The position numbers were made by a program, and so were the translations under genes. 64,000 bases of DNA from Leisingera sp. ANG-Vp (GTDB taxonomy: Bacteria; Pseudomonadota; Alphaproteobacteria; Rhodobacterales; Rhodobacteraceae): contig NZ_JWLD01000044.1 in the NCBI RefSeq assembly GCF_000813725.1, positions 150,540 to 214,539 of the forward strand, in the 5' to 3' direction. The notes beneath the pieces were generated by a model that was not told the DNA's origin, searched no databases, and worked only from the letters and a program-made list of their open reading frames with translations. Every line of letters starts with the position of its first letter. Within the stretch, counting starts at the first letter, position 1. Shown here piece by piece: positions 34,111 to 42,559 of the stretch.

Positions 34111-35615
34111 GCTCTTTTTCCCGACGTTCCTTCCTGGCTGCCGCGCTTGGCAGCACTGCTCTGGCCGCGCTGCCCGGCTATGCCAGTGAAGCAATGCCGT
34201 TCACCCATGACTTTGTGGTGGCCAAGGCCCGCGCCTTGGCGGCCAAGGCTTACGCCGAGCGCCCCACCGTGCCGCAGGACTGGCTGAACCAGTCTTATGA
34301 CGACTACAAGGCGCGCTGGTTCCGCACCTCGGACGCGCTGTGGGCGGGGACCGACCGCAGCTACAACGTCGATTTCTTCCTGCCCGGCCTCTACTTCCCG
34401 CGTGCGGTGCAGGTGCATGCGGTCACCGATGGCATGGCCGAGCATGTGCCCTTCGACATCGATCTCTTCGACAAGAACAAGAAGGCGCCGGACCTTACTA
34501 CCGAGGGCCACCTCGGCTATTCCGGCCTGCGCCTGCGCACCGACCTGGGCCACCCGACCAAGAAAACCGAGTTCGCGGTTTTCCAGGGCGCCAGCTATTT
34601 CCGCGCCATCGGCATCGGCAACAACTACGGCCTGTCCGCCCGCGGCCTGGCTCTGAAAACCGCCGATCCCGAAGGGGAGGAATTCCCCGAGTTCACCGAC
34701 TTCTGGCTTGAGGCCCCCGCGCCCGGCCAGCGTTCTATGGTGGTGCATGCGCTGATGGATTCGCCCTCGGTCACCGGCGCCTACCGCTTCACCATCACCC
34801 CCGGCTCCAGCGCGGTAATGGATGTGGAGGCCACTCTGTTCGCGCGTGAGGAACTGACCCACGCAGGCCTCGCGCCGCTGACCTCGATGTTCCTGTTCGA
34901 CTCCACAAACCCGGGCCGTTTCGACGATTTCCGCCCGGCGGTGCACGACAGCGAAGGTCTTCTGGTCCTCAATGGCAACGGCGAAACTCTGTGGCGTCCC
35001 TTGGCCAACCCCAACCGCTTGCAAGTCTCTTCCTTTGTAGACACCAATCCGCGCGGCTTCGGCCTGATGCAGCGGGCGCGGAAACTCTCGGACTTCAACG
35101 ATCTGGAAGCCTTTTATCACAAACGTCCCTCGCTCTGGGTCGAACCCAAGGAAGACTGGGGCAAAGGCGCCGTCACTCTGGTTGAGATCCCGGCAGACAA
35201 GGAAATCTACGACAATATCGTCGCCTATTGGCGCCCGCGCGAGCCCTATGCGGCTGGCTCCGAGATCAAGCTGAGCTACCGCCTCACCTGGGGCGAGGAG
35301 CCGGTTCTGTCGATGCCGCGGGTGATCAACACCGCCACCGGCGAGCGGATCTTTGGCGGCGATGGCCGGATCGTGACCATCGACTTTGAAGCGCATCCGC
35401 TGTTTGACGGCGGCCCGGACAGCCTGGACATCCATATCTCCTCGCCGCAGGCCGAAACCAGCGAGGGCGTGCTGCAGCGCAACCCGGAAACCGGCGGCAT
35501 GCGGCTGGCCTTCTACTTCGACCCGGGCGAACGCACCCACGCCGAGCTGCGCGCGCAGCTGCTGAAAGACGGCAAAGCCGCCTCCGAGGTCTGGCTTTAC
35601 AGGTGGACGTCATGA
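34107..35615 (+). CDS. opgG: OpgG, periplasmic glucan biosynthesis protein
   Basis: 502 residues from the ATGA-coupled start at 34107. A Tat signal (SRRSFLAAALGSTALAALPG) leads to the MdoG beta-sandwich domain, with FEHxx-type family blocks such as YNVDFFLPGLYFPRAVQVHA, FAVFQGASYFRAIGIGNNYG and GLMQRARKLSDFNDLEAFYH. OpgG shapes or branches the beta-glucan backbone in the periplasm. It overlaps opgC upstream and opgH downstream by 4 bp each. Confidence 0.95.
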   Translation: MSSFSRRSFLAAALGSTALAALPGYASEAMPFTHDFVVAKARALAAKAYAERPTVPQDWLNQSYDDYKARWFRTSDALWAGTDRSYNVDFFLPGLYFPRAVQVHAVTDGMAEHVPFDIDLFDKNKKAPDLTTEGHLGYSGLRLRTDLGHPTKKTEFAVFQGASYFRAIGIGNNYGLSARGLALKTADPEGEEFPEFTDFWLEAPAPGQRSMVVHALMDSPSVTGAYRFTITPGSSAVMDVEATLFAREELTHAGLAPLTSMFLFDSTNPGRFDDFRPAVHDSEGLLVLNGNGETLWRPLANPNRLQVSSFVDTNPRGFGLMQRARKLSDFNDLEAFYHKRPSLWVEPKEDWGKGAVTLVEIPADKEIYDNIVAYWRPREPYAAGSEIKLSYRLTWGEEPVLSMPRVINTATGERIFGGDGRIVTIDFEAHPLFDGGPDSLDIHISSPQAETSEGVLQRNPETGGMRLAFYFDPGERTHAELRAQLLKDGKAASEVWLYRWTS

Positions 35616-37489
35616 GCAATCTGGAGCTGATGCCCCCGGAACAGCCGCTGGAGATGCCTGCACAGGACTTCTCCGCGGATTTCCGGGATGCCGCCGCACC
35701 CGGCGGCCAGGCCCCGCGCCAGGTGGCCCTGTGGCGCATCCTTGCGTTCTCACCTGCCATGGTGGCCACGGCGGCGCTCACCTGGGTGATGCAGGGCTGG
35801 TTCATGGATGGCGGGTTCTCCGCTCTGGAACTGGTGCTGCTGGCACTGATTGCCTTCAACTTCTTCTGGATCGCTTTCACGGTTTCCACCGTGCTGTTGG
35901 GGCTTTACGGCCTCTCCCGCCGGGAAAAGACCACCGGCCGCGGCCCCGCCCGCCCGATGAAAGTGGCGCTTTTGATGCCGGTCTACAACGAGGTGCCCTG
36001 GTATGTGCTGGGCAACGCCCAGACCATGCTGCAGGAGCTGCACGGGCGCGGCGGGTTGCATGACTATGCCATGTTCATCCTCTCGGACACCCGCGACGAC
36101 GCGATTGCCGAGCAAGAGCGCGCCAGCGTCGAGGCGCTGCGCAGCATGCTGCCTCCAGGGACTGAGCTTTACTACCGCCGCCGACCGGATAATGAAGGCC
36201 GCAAGGTCGGCAACATCTCCGACTGGGTGCGCCGCTGGGGCGCGGATTACGAAGCGATGCTGGTGCTGGACGCCGACAGCCTGATGACCGGCCGCGCCAT
36301 TGCCCGGCTGGCCGACGCACTGGCCCGCGATCCTGGAGCCGGCCTGATCCAGAGCTACCCGCAGCTGATCGGGGCGCAATCGGTCTTTGGCCGCATGCAG
36401 CAGTTTGCCAATGGCGTCTATGGCCTGTCGCTCGCCGAGGGTCTTGCCCGCTGGGCCGGGCATGAGGGCAACTACTGGGGCCATAACGCCATCATCCGCA
36501 CCCGCGCTTTTGCCGCCTGCGCCGGCCTGCCGCTGCTGCGCTCGCGCTTTGGCGGCGGCGAGAAGCTGATCATGAGCCATGATTTTGTCGAAGCGGGCCT
36601 GCTGCGGCGCGCGGGATGGTCTGTGCGCTTCCTGCCCCGCATCCGCGGCTCCTATGAGGAAACGCCCGCCACCCTGATTGACCACATCCTGCGCGACAGG
36701 CGCTGGTGCCAGGGCAACCTGCAGCACCTGAACCTGCTGGGCGCTAAAGGCTTTAGGGCAGTCTCGCGCTTTCATCTGTTCCATGGCGCCATCGGCTATC
36801 TGATGGCCCCGGTTTGGTTTGCGCTGCTGGTGCTGTGGGCGGTGATCGGCCTGGGCGAAGAGGCCTCCGTCATCAGCTATTTCAGCGAAGCCAACCCGCT
36901 GCGCCCCAGCTGGCCGGATATGACTGAGCCCAAGCATGTGCTGGTGATCCTCTTGATCTACGCCATGCTGCTGGCGCCCAAGATGCTGGCCGCCGCGGCC
37001 CTGCCAATGACCGGCAGCCGGTTCTCGGAATACGGCGGTCCGGTGCATTTTGCGCTGTCCTTCCTGTCGGAAGTTGTGCTGGCGGTCCTCTATGCGCCGA
37101 TCCTGATGGTGCAGCAGATGATCGCGGTGTTCCGCACCGCGCTTGGCCTGCAGCGCGGCTGGGCGCCCCAGGCGCGCGACGGCGGCAGCTATTCCCTGCG
37201 CACGCTGATCACCTGCCACGCGCTGGAGACCGTGAGCGGCGTCGCACTCTGGGCCGGTATCCTGACCGGCACTGTGTCGCTGTGGCTGGCACCGATTGCC
37301 TTGTCCCTGGTGCTGGCGGTGCCCTTGTCGGCGCTCTCCGGCGTCAAGACGGTGAACCGCATCCGCCACTGGATGGCCACCCGGGAAGAGTTCACCGAAC
37401 CGCAAATCACCCGGGCCGCCCGTGCTGCCCGTGCCGATCTAAAAGCGCTTCTGGAAGGAACCGGCGCCCGCGGCACCCCGGCCGAGTAA
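35612..37489 (+). CDS. opgH: OpgH, glucans biosynthesis glucosyltransferase
   Basis: A 625-residue inner-membrane GT2 glycosyltransferase that polymerises glucose from UDP-glucose for periplasmic glucan. Start 35612 is coupled to opgG by ATGA. N-terminal helices (about 45-100) precede the catalytic domain with ALLMPVYNEVPWYVLGNAQT, LSDTRDD, LVLDADSLMTGRAI and the RRWCQGNLQHL acceptor motif. Further membrane helices follow (about 395-600). It is shorter at the N-terminus than the E. coli protein, as in other alphaproteobacteria. Confidence 0.96.
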   Translation: MSNLELMPPEQPLEMPAQDFSADFRDAAAPGGQAPRQVALWRILAFSPAMVATAALTWVMQGWFMDGGFSALELVLLALIAFNFFWIAFTVSTVLLGLYGLSRREKTTGRGPARPMKVALLMPVYNEVPWYVLGNAQTMLQELHGRGGLHDYAMFILSDTRDDAIAEQERASVEALRSMLPPGTELYYRRRPDNEGRKVGNISDWVRRWGADYEAMLVLDADSLMTGRAIARLADALARDPGAGLIQSYPQLIGAQSVFGRMQQFANGVYGLSLAEGLARWAGHEGNYWGHNAIIRTRAFAACAGLPLLRSRFGGGEKLIMSHDFVEAGLLRRAGWSVRFLPRIRGSYEETPATLIDHILRDRRWCQGNLQHLNLLGAKGFRAVSRFHLFHGAIGYLMAPVWFALLVLWAVIGLGEEASVISYFSEANPLRPSWPDMTEPKHVLVILLIYAMLLAPKMLAAAALPMTGSRFSEYGGPVHFALSFLSEVVLAVLYAPILMVQQMIAVFRTALGLQRGWAPQARDGGSYSLRTLITCHALETVSGVALWAGILTGTVSLWLAPIALSLVLAVPLSALSGVKTVNRIRHWMATREEFTEPQITRAARAARADLKALLEGTGARGTPAE

Positions 37490-37569
37490 GCCCCCAGCCG
37501 CAACGGAAAACTCCCGCGCCCGCAGGCTGCCCCGGCTGCGCCGGGCCTGCCTTGGCGGCCTTGGGCCCG

Positions 37570-37591
37570 GCGCCGCGCTGACGCGCGGCGC
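37570..37591. repeat. GC-rich palindromes after opgH
   Basis: A perfect 9-bp stem GCGCCGCGC-TGAC-GCGCGGCGC lies in a palindrome-rich stretch at 37500-37610 between convergent opgH and the PHB-depolymerase-like gene. It could end opgH transcription or be a REP-type unit. The 262-bp gap holds no gene that I can support. Confidence 0.5.
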
Positions 37592-37635
37592 GGGTGCACC
37601 CTCCCCTAGCCTCAGTTCCTTATACGAGAGCGAGG

Positions 37636-37670
37636 AAAAAAACGCCGCAGCGCGCCCGCGGGGCGCGCTG
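37636..37670 (-). terminator. Rho-independent terminator
   Basis: A perfect 10-bp stem (CAGCGCGCCC / GGGCGCGCTG) with a 3-nt loop is followed on the minus strand by CGGCG and seven T. It ends the rhodanese / PHB-depolymerase-like transcript. Confidence 0.78.
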
Positions 37671-37751
37671 CCTGGCCCAACGCTTTGCCGGAAATCTTTG
37701 ATTTACGGGCAAAGGGGCGGGAGAGCTGCCTTTGCCGCAGAGGTCCGCTTT

Positions 37752-38591
37752 TCAGCGCACCGCCGGCTCATCCTCAAACCAATCCGCCATCAGACCGGCC
37801 CAGCCTTTTGGCACCGAGTGGCCGCCGTCAAACAGCACCAGTTCGATCTCAGCTCCCGGCCCGCAATCCCAGCGGCGGCGGAGCTGGCCATCCTCACTCC
37901 AAGCCCTGCCCGGTGCATGGGACGCACAGCCATTGGCCTCACGCCAGGTCTCAAGCGCCGCAAAGACGTCGCCCTGCTCCCAGCGGCCGCCGCCGAGAAT
38001 ACGGCCCTCCAAGGGAACAACTTCGTCGCGCCAGCCATGCACCTGCAAAAGCCGCACCGGCCCTTCGCAAGCTTCCGGCTGCGGCCGCCAGAACGCACCC
38101 GAAACCGGCGCATAAGCCGCAAAGGCCGCAGGATCGCGGCACGCCAGGTAATGCACCATGAAAGCACCCGCCGAAAATCCTGCCAGCACGGTCCGAGACG
38201 AAGACGTGCCGAACCGCTGCGATGCATCCGCCAGAACCGAGGCAAAGAACGCACCCTCATCCCGCCCTTCATTGAAGGGGCCGAAGCCCCAGCTCTGCGG
38301 TCCGGTGCCATCGCGCTTGCGCCCTTCCGGCGCAACTACAGCATAGCCGCGGCCGGTCAGCCCTTCGATCAGCGCCTGGTTCCGCAGAACCTGGCCGCCG
38401 CTGCCGCCATAACCGTGCAAGAACATCACGACCGGTGCAGGCTCCAGTGCGGTTTCCGGCAGCACGATGTGATAGCTGCCGTCTGCAACCTCGCAAGCGC
38501 CGGCATCCGCACCGCATCCGGCAGAGGCCGCAGTGCCCCACAGGGCCATCAGCACAGCGGCGGCGGCGCCTGCTTGAACTCTCTTCATCAT
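37752..38591 (-). CDS. Exported PHB-depolymerase-like (LpqC) esterase
   Basis: About 279 residues of the alpha/beta-hydrolase family. Signal peptide KRVQAGAAAAVLMALWGTAA, oxyanion region PAPVVMFLHGYGGSG, nucleophile elbow TVLAGFSAGAFMVHYLACRD (GFSAG), and acid/His regions VRLLQVHGWRDEVVPLEG and VLFDGGHSVPKGW. Such enzymes cleave short hydroxyalkanoate or feruloyl-type esters; substrate is unknown. The start is ambiguous among 38600, 38591 and 38588; 38591 is taken because it overlaps the upstream stop as ATGA. Confidence 0.82.
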   Translation of the reverse strand: MMKRVQAGAAAAVLMALWGTAASAGCGADAGACEVADGSYHIVLPETALEPAPVVMFLHGYGGSGGQVLRNQALIEGLTGRGYAVVAPEGRKRDGTGPQSWGFGPFNEGRDEGAFFASVLADASQRFGTSSSRTVLAGFSAGAFMVHYLACRDPAAFAAYAPVSGAFWRPQPEACEGPVRLLQVHGWRDEVVPLEGRILGGGRWEQGDVFAALETWREANGCASHAPGRAWSEDGQLRRRWDCGPGAEIELVLFDGGHSVPKGWAGLMADWFEDEPAVR

Positions 38592-39061
38592 CCCTCCCAT
38601 CGGGCCACCGGCAGGTTGCCGGCAATCCAGCCCGGCCCCGCGCCGGATCCCAGCATGCCTTCCGGCACATCAATCACATTCACGAACCCTGCTTCCGCCA
38701 AAGCCAGCGTCAGCCGCGCGGAACGCACTCCGCGGGCGCAAATCAGGGCAACCGGCGCAGAGGGATCCGGTCCTGCCACCGCCTGCAGCGCGTCAATGAA
38801 ATCCTCGCGGCGCATATCGATCTGATGGCTGCCCACCGGCACACCCGAACTGCGCCATTCCTGCGGCGTGCGGATGTCCACCAGAACAAGCTCCCCGTCC
38901 CGCGCCGCAGCAAAGGCTTCCGCGGCGGTCAGACGCGGATGGTTGTGATCAGGAGGCTGCCTGCGCTGCCACCAGATCCCCGCAGCGGCAGCCGCCGCAC
39001 CGCCGCCCAGCAGCACAAAACGCCGCGTGCGCCCGGGATGATCCGAAAATGACCCAGCCAT
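38588..39061 (-). CDS. Membrane-anchored rhodanese-domain protein
   Basis: 157 residues from ATG 39061 (GGAGGAG ribosome site). A single N-terminal membrane anchor or uncleaved signal (RRFVLLGGGAAAAAAGIWW) leads to one rhodanese domain (about 45-150, ELVLVDIRTPQEWRSSGVPV) with active-site Cys in ALICARGVRSARLTLA. It should face the periplasm and handle sulfane sulfur, although it lies 13 kb from the sox genes. It overlaps the downstream esterase gene by 4 bp. Confidence 0.85.
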   Translation of the reverse strand: MAGSFSDHPGRTRRFVLLGGGAAAAAAGIWWQRRQPPDHNHPRLTAAEAFAAARDGELVLVDIRTPQEWRSSGVPVGSHQIDMRREDFIDALQAVAGPDPSAPVALICARGVRSARLTLALAEAGFVNVIDVPEGMLGSGAGPGWIAGNLPVARWEG

Positions 39062-39338
39062 TTCTCCTCCGCAGCAGCTTCGCGGGCCGGCCCCGGCCCG
39101 CACTTTCACTCAGCTCTAACAGGATGCGCAAATTCAATCACCCGAAACACGCCGAATCCGCCGGTCAAGTTCTTGTTATTGCGCGGCAGCTGCCCAATTA
39201 TGCCCGTGAAAAGCGTATTCAATCCGCTCCAGCCTGCGGCAATATTACCCCATCCCGGGCTGCGGGGGTGGCTCTGCGCACAAAAATTGCTTAGCACTGG
39301 TTCAAAAACGACGCGCCAACCCGACAGGAGACCTGCAC

Positions 39339-42203
39339 GTGTCCCTATTCCTGATTGCGGCCCTGCCTTTTCTTGGAGCCGTTTTCCCCGCGCTTCTGAT
39401 CCGCGCGGGGCGTAATGCTGCGGCCTCAGCTGCCGGGCTGACAACCTTTCTCGCCTTCACCGGCCTGATGCTGCACATCCCTGCCATTTTCAGGGGTGAA
39501 ACCGTCTTTGCCGCCGTCGACTGGCTGCCCGCCCTTGGGCTTAATGCCCATTTCTTTCTCGACGGGCTGGGCTTCCTGTTTGCGGCAATGATCCTGGGCA
39601 TCGGCCTGCTGATCATCCTCTATGCGCGCTTCTACCTGTCGCGCGAGGATCCGATGGGGCAGTTCTACAGCTATCTCCTGCTGTTCCAAGGCGCCATGGT
39701 TGGCATCGTTCTGTCCGACAACATCCTGCTTTTGCTGGTGTTCTGGGAGCTTACCTCGCTCAGCTCTTTCCTCTTGATCGGGTATTGGAAGCACCTGCCC
39801 GAAGGCCGCCAGGGCGCGCGCATGGCGCTGACCATCACCGGCTCGGGCGGGCTGGCAATGATCGCGGGCATGCTGATTCTGGGCCATATCGCGGGGTCAT
39901 ACGACCTGAGCGTCATTCTGCAGAACAAGGAGGCGATCCAATCCTCGGACCTCTACCTGCCGGCGCTGATCCTGATCCTCTTAGGCGCTTTCACCAAATC
40001 GGCACAGTTTCCGTTCCACTTCTGGCTGCCGCACGCGATGGCGGCGCCAACACCGGTCTCGGCCTATCTGCACTCGGCCACCATGGTAAAGGCCGGCCTG
40101 TTCCTGATGGCGCGCCTGTGGCCGGTGCTGGCTGGCACGCCGGAGTGGTTCTACATCGTCGCCACCACCGGCCTGGTCACCATGCTGGTCGGCGCGGTGA
40201 TTGCGCTGTTCAAGGATGACCTCAAGGCGCTGCTGGCGTTTTCCACCGTCAGCCACCTGGGCCTGATCACCATGCTGCTGGGCTTTGGCACCAAGATCGC
40301 AGCGGTGGCCGCCGTCTTCCACATCATCAACCACGCCACCTTCAAGGCGGCCCTGTTTATGACCGCAGGGATTGTCGATCATGAGGCCGGCACCCGCGAC
40401 ATCAAACGGCTGGGCGGCCTCCGGCATCTGATGCCGGTCACCTTCACCATCGGCATGGTTGCGGCTCTGTCGATGGCCGGCATCCCGCCGCTGAACGGCT
40501 TCCTCTCCAAGGAGATGATGCTGGAGGAAGCAGCCCACACCGTCTGGAACGGCTCGCATCTGATCGTGCCGGTGCTGGCTGGTATCGCGGCGCTGTTCTC
40601 GGCGGCCTATTCCTTCCGCTTCATCGCCCATGTGTTCCTGGGCCCCAAACGCAGCGACTATCCCGGCCACCCGCATGACCCGACACCCGGCATGTGGATC
40701 GGGCCTGCCTTCCTGGTGGTGCTTGTGGTGCTGATCGGCCTTGCCTCGGCCAAGATCGCCGGGCCTATGGTGGCCACCGCAGCCGGCGCCGTGATCGGCG
40801 GCGAGAAGCTGCCCTATTACTCGCTGAAACTGTGGCATGGTCTGACCCCGGCGCTCTATATCTCGATCTTCGCTGTTGTCGGCGGCGCCGTGCTGCTGGC
40901 CCTGCACAAGCATCTGGAGAAAATCTGGAACGCCCTGCCCCGCCCCGAGGCCAAGACCATTTTCGAGGCAGCAATCCGCGGTTTCACCCTGCTCAGCCGC
41001 GGGCTGACCGAGGGGCTGCACAACGGCATGCTGACCCGCCACGCGACAGTGATGGTCACCTTCACCGTGGCAATCTCCTACCTCGCATACCAAAGCGGCA
41101 TTCTGAGCGCCGCCACCCGCGCGGTGCAGGACCCCGGCATCCTGCCGGTGGTGGGCTGGTTCGTGCTGGTGGTTGCCACGCTGTTCATCGTCGCCAAGCA
41201 CCGCAACCGCCTGCTTGCGCTGGTTCTGATCGGCGCTGTTGGCCTTGTGGTGTCGCTGTCGTTCAACTACCTCTCCGCCCCGGACCTGGCCCTGACCCAG
41301 ATCTCGGTTGAGGTGGTCACCATCATCCTGATGCTGCTGGCCCTGAACTTCATGCCCAAGGAAACCCCGGTCGAGACACCTGCCTTCATCCGCATGCGGG
41401 ACGGTGCCCTGTCGATCATTGCGGGCCTGGGCACCGGCGGGCTGATCTATGCCCTGATGATGCGCGATTTCGCCTTCCCGACGATCTCGGACTTCCACCT
41501 CGCCAATTCCTACAAGGGCGGCGGCGGCACCAATGTGGTGAACGTGATCCTGGTCGACTTCCGCGGCTATGACACCTTTGGCGAGATCATCGTGCTGGGT
41601 ATTGCTGCCGTGGTGATCTTTGCCCTGACCGAAGCGGTGCTGGGCTCCAAGGTCCGCGCCTATCTCTTGAACCGCGAACCGGACCTGCCGCAGGCGGGCG
41701 ACGCCCATCCGCTGATGATGGTGGTGGTGACCCGCGTGCTGATGCCGCTGGTGCTGATGGTTGCCGCCTATATCTTCTTCCGCGGCCACAACCTGCCCGG
41801 CGGCGGCTTTATCGCGGGCCTGATCGCTGCAATTGCCATAATCATGCAGTACATGGCCTCCGGCTTCAGCTGGGCGGCGGAACGCCAGCGGTTCTTCTAC
41901 CACGGCATCATCGGCTCCGGCGTACTGATCGCCGCCGCCACCGGCATCGGCGCCTGGTTCAACCGCAAGCCTTTCCTCACCAGCGACTTCGGCTATCTGC
42001 ACTGGCCGCCGCTGGAGGAATTCGAGTGGGCCACCGCGGCACTCTTTGACCTGGGCGTCTTCCTGGCCGTGGTCGGCGCGGTGCTCTTGGCGCTGGAGAG
42101 CCTTTCGCGCTTTGCCTGGCAGCCGGGCATAGGCACCGAGCACGCGATGGACATCAACCCGGCCCGCGATGACGCGGCTGATAAGACCGGGACGGAGGGA
42201 TAA
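39339..42203 (+). CDS. mrpA: Mrp antiporter subunit A fused to subunit B (MrpAB/PhaAB)
   Basis: A 954-residue membrane protein, the large NuoL-like subunit of the Mrp Na+(K+)/H+ antiporter. The N-terminal 500 residues hold the antiporter core (FWELTSLSSFLLIGYW, LLGAFTKSAQFPFHFWLPHA, ALLAFSTVSHLGLITMLLG). The region after about 790 (TRVLMPLVLMVAAYIFFRGH, NLPGGGFIAGLIAAIAIIMQ) is the MrpB domain, so no separate mrpB is needed. It starts with GTG, supported by AGGAG 9 nt upstream. First gene of mrpACDEFG. Confidence 0.96.
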   Translation: MSLFLIAALPFLGAVFPALLIRAGRNAAASAAGLTTFLAFTGLMLHIPAIFRGETVFAAVDWLPALGLNAHFFLDGLGFLFAAMILGIGLLIILYARFYLSREDPMGQFYSYLLLFQGAMVGIVLSDNILLLLVFWELTSLSSFLLIGYWKHLPEGRQGARMALTITGSGGLAMIAGMLILGHIAGSYDLSVILQNKEAIQSSDLYLPALILILLGAFTKSAQFPFHFWLPHAMAAPTPVSAYLHSATMVKAGLFLMARLWPVLAGTPEWFYIVATTGLVTMLVGAVIALFKDDLKALLAFSTVSHLGLITMLLGFGTKIAAVAAVFHIINHATFKAALFMTAGIVDHEAGTRDIKRLGGLRHLMPVTFTIGMVAALSMAGIPPLNGFLSKEMMLEEAAHTVWNGSHLIVPVLAGIAALFSAAYSFRFIAHVFLGPKRSDYPGHPHDPTPGMWIGPAFLVVLVVLIGLASAKIAGPMVATAAGAVIGGEKLPYYSLKLWHGLTPALYISIFAVVGGAVLLALHKHLEKIWNALPRPEAKTIFEAAIRGFTLLSRGLTEGLHNGMLTRHATVMVTFTVAISYLAYQSGILSAATRAVQDPGILPVVGWFVLVVATLFIVAKHRNRLLALVLIGAVGLVVSLSFNYLSAPDLALTQISVEVVTIILMLLALNFMPKETPVETPAFIRMRDGALSIIAGLGTGGLIYALMMRDFAFPTISDFHLANSYKGGGGTNVVNVILVDFRGYDTFGEIIVLGIAAVVIFALTEAVLGSKVRAYLLNREPDLPQAGDAHPLMMVVVTRVLMPLVLMVAAYIFFRGHNLPGGGFIAGLIAAIAIIMQYMASGFSWAAERQRFFYHGIIGSGVLIAAATGIGAWFNRKPFLTSDFGYLHWPPLEEFEWATAALFDLGVFLAVVGAVLLALESLSRFAWQPGIGTEHAMDINPARDDAADKTGTEG

Positions 42204-42205
42204 GC

Positions 42206-42559
42206 ATGGAACTTCTCGTCGCCTCTGCCGTCGGCATTCTGACGGCTGCCGGCATCTACCTGATCCTGCGCCGCCGCAGCTTCCCGGTGATCCTGGGGCT
42301 GTCGCTGCTGACCTACGCGGTGAACGTCTTTCTGTTCGCCACAGGGCGGCTGGTCTCGGGCGCGCCGCCGATCCTCAACAAGTATGAGGAGGTCGTCTAT
42401 ACCGATCCGCTGCCGCAGGCGCTGGTGCTGACCGCCATCGTGATCTCCTTCGGCATGACAGCCGTGGTGGTGATGGTGGCGCTTGGCGCCTACCTGTCCT
42501 CGCAGAATGACCGCACCAACATGCCGGCCGAGCCCGAAGGCGCAGGAGACGACGAATGA
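42206..42559 (+). CDS. mrpC: Mrp antiporter subunit C
   Basis: A 117-residue NuoK-like subunit with three membrane helices (LLVASAVGILTAAGIYLILR, FPVILGLSLLTYAVNVFLFA, PLPQALVLTAIVISFGMTAV). The conserved DPLPQALVLTAIVI motif is present. It starts 2 bp after mrpA and overlaps mrpD by 4 bp. Confidence 0.96.
   Translation: MELLVASAVGILTAAGIYLILRRRSFPVILGLSLLTYAVNVFLFATGRLVSGAPPILNKYEEVVYTDPLPQALVLTAIVISFGMTAVVVMVALGAYLSSQNDRTNMPAEPEGAGDDE

Noticed and set aside
39981-42143. A 720-codon open frame on the minus strand opposite mrpA
   Set aside because: Same reason: it is rich in His, Gln, Asp and Gly, with no recognisable domain, and is explained by codon bias of mrpA.
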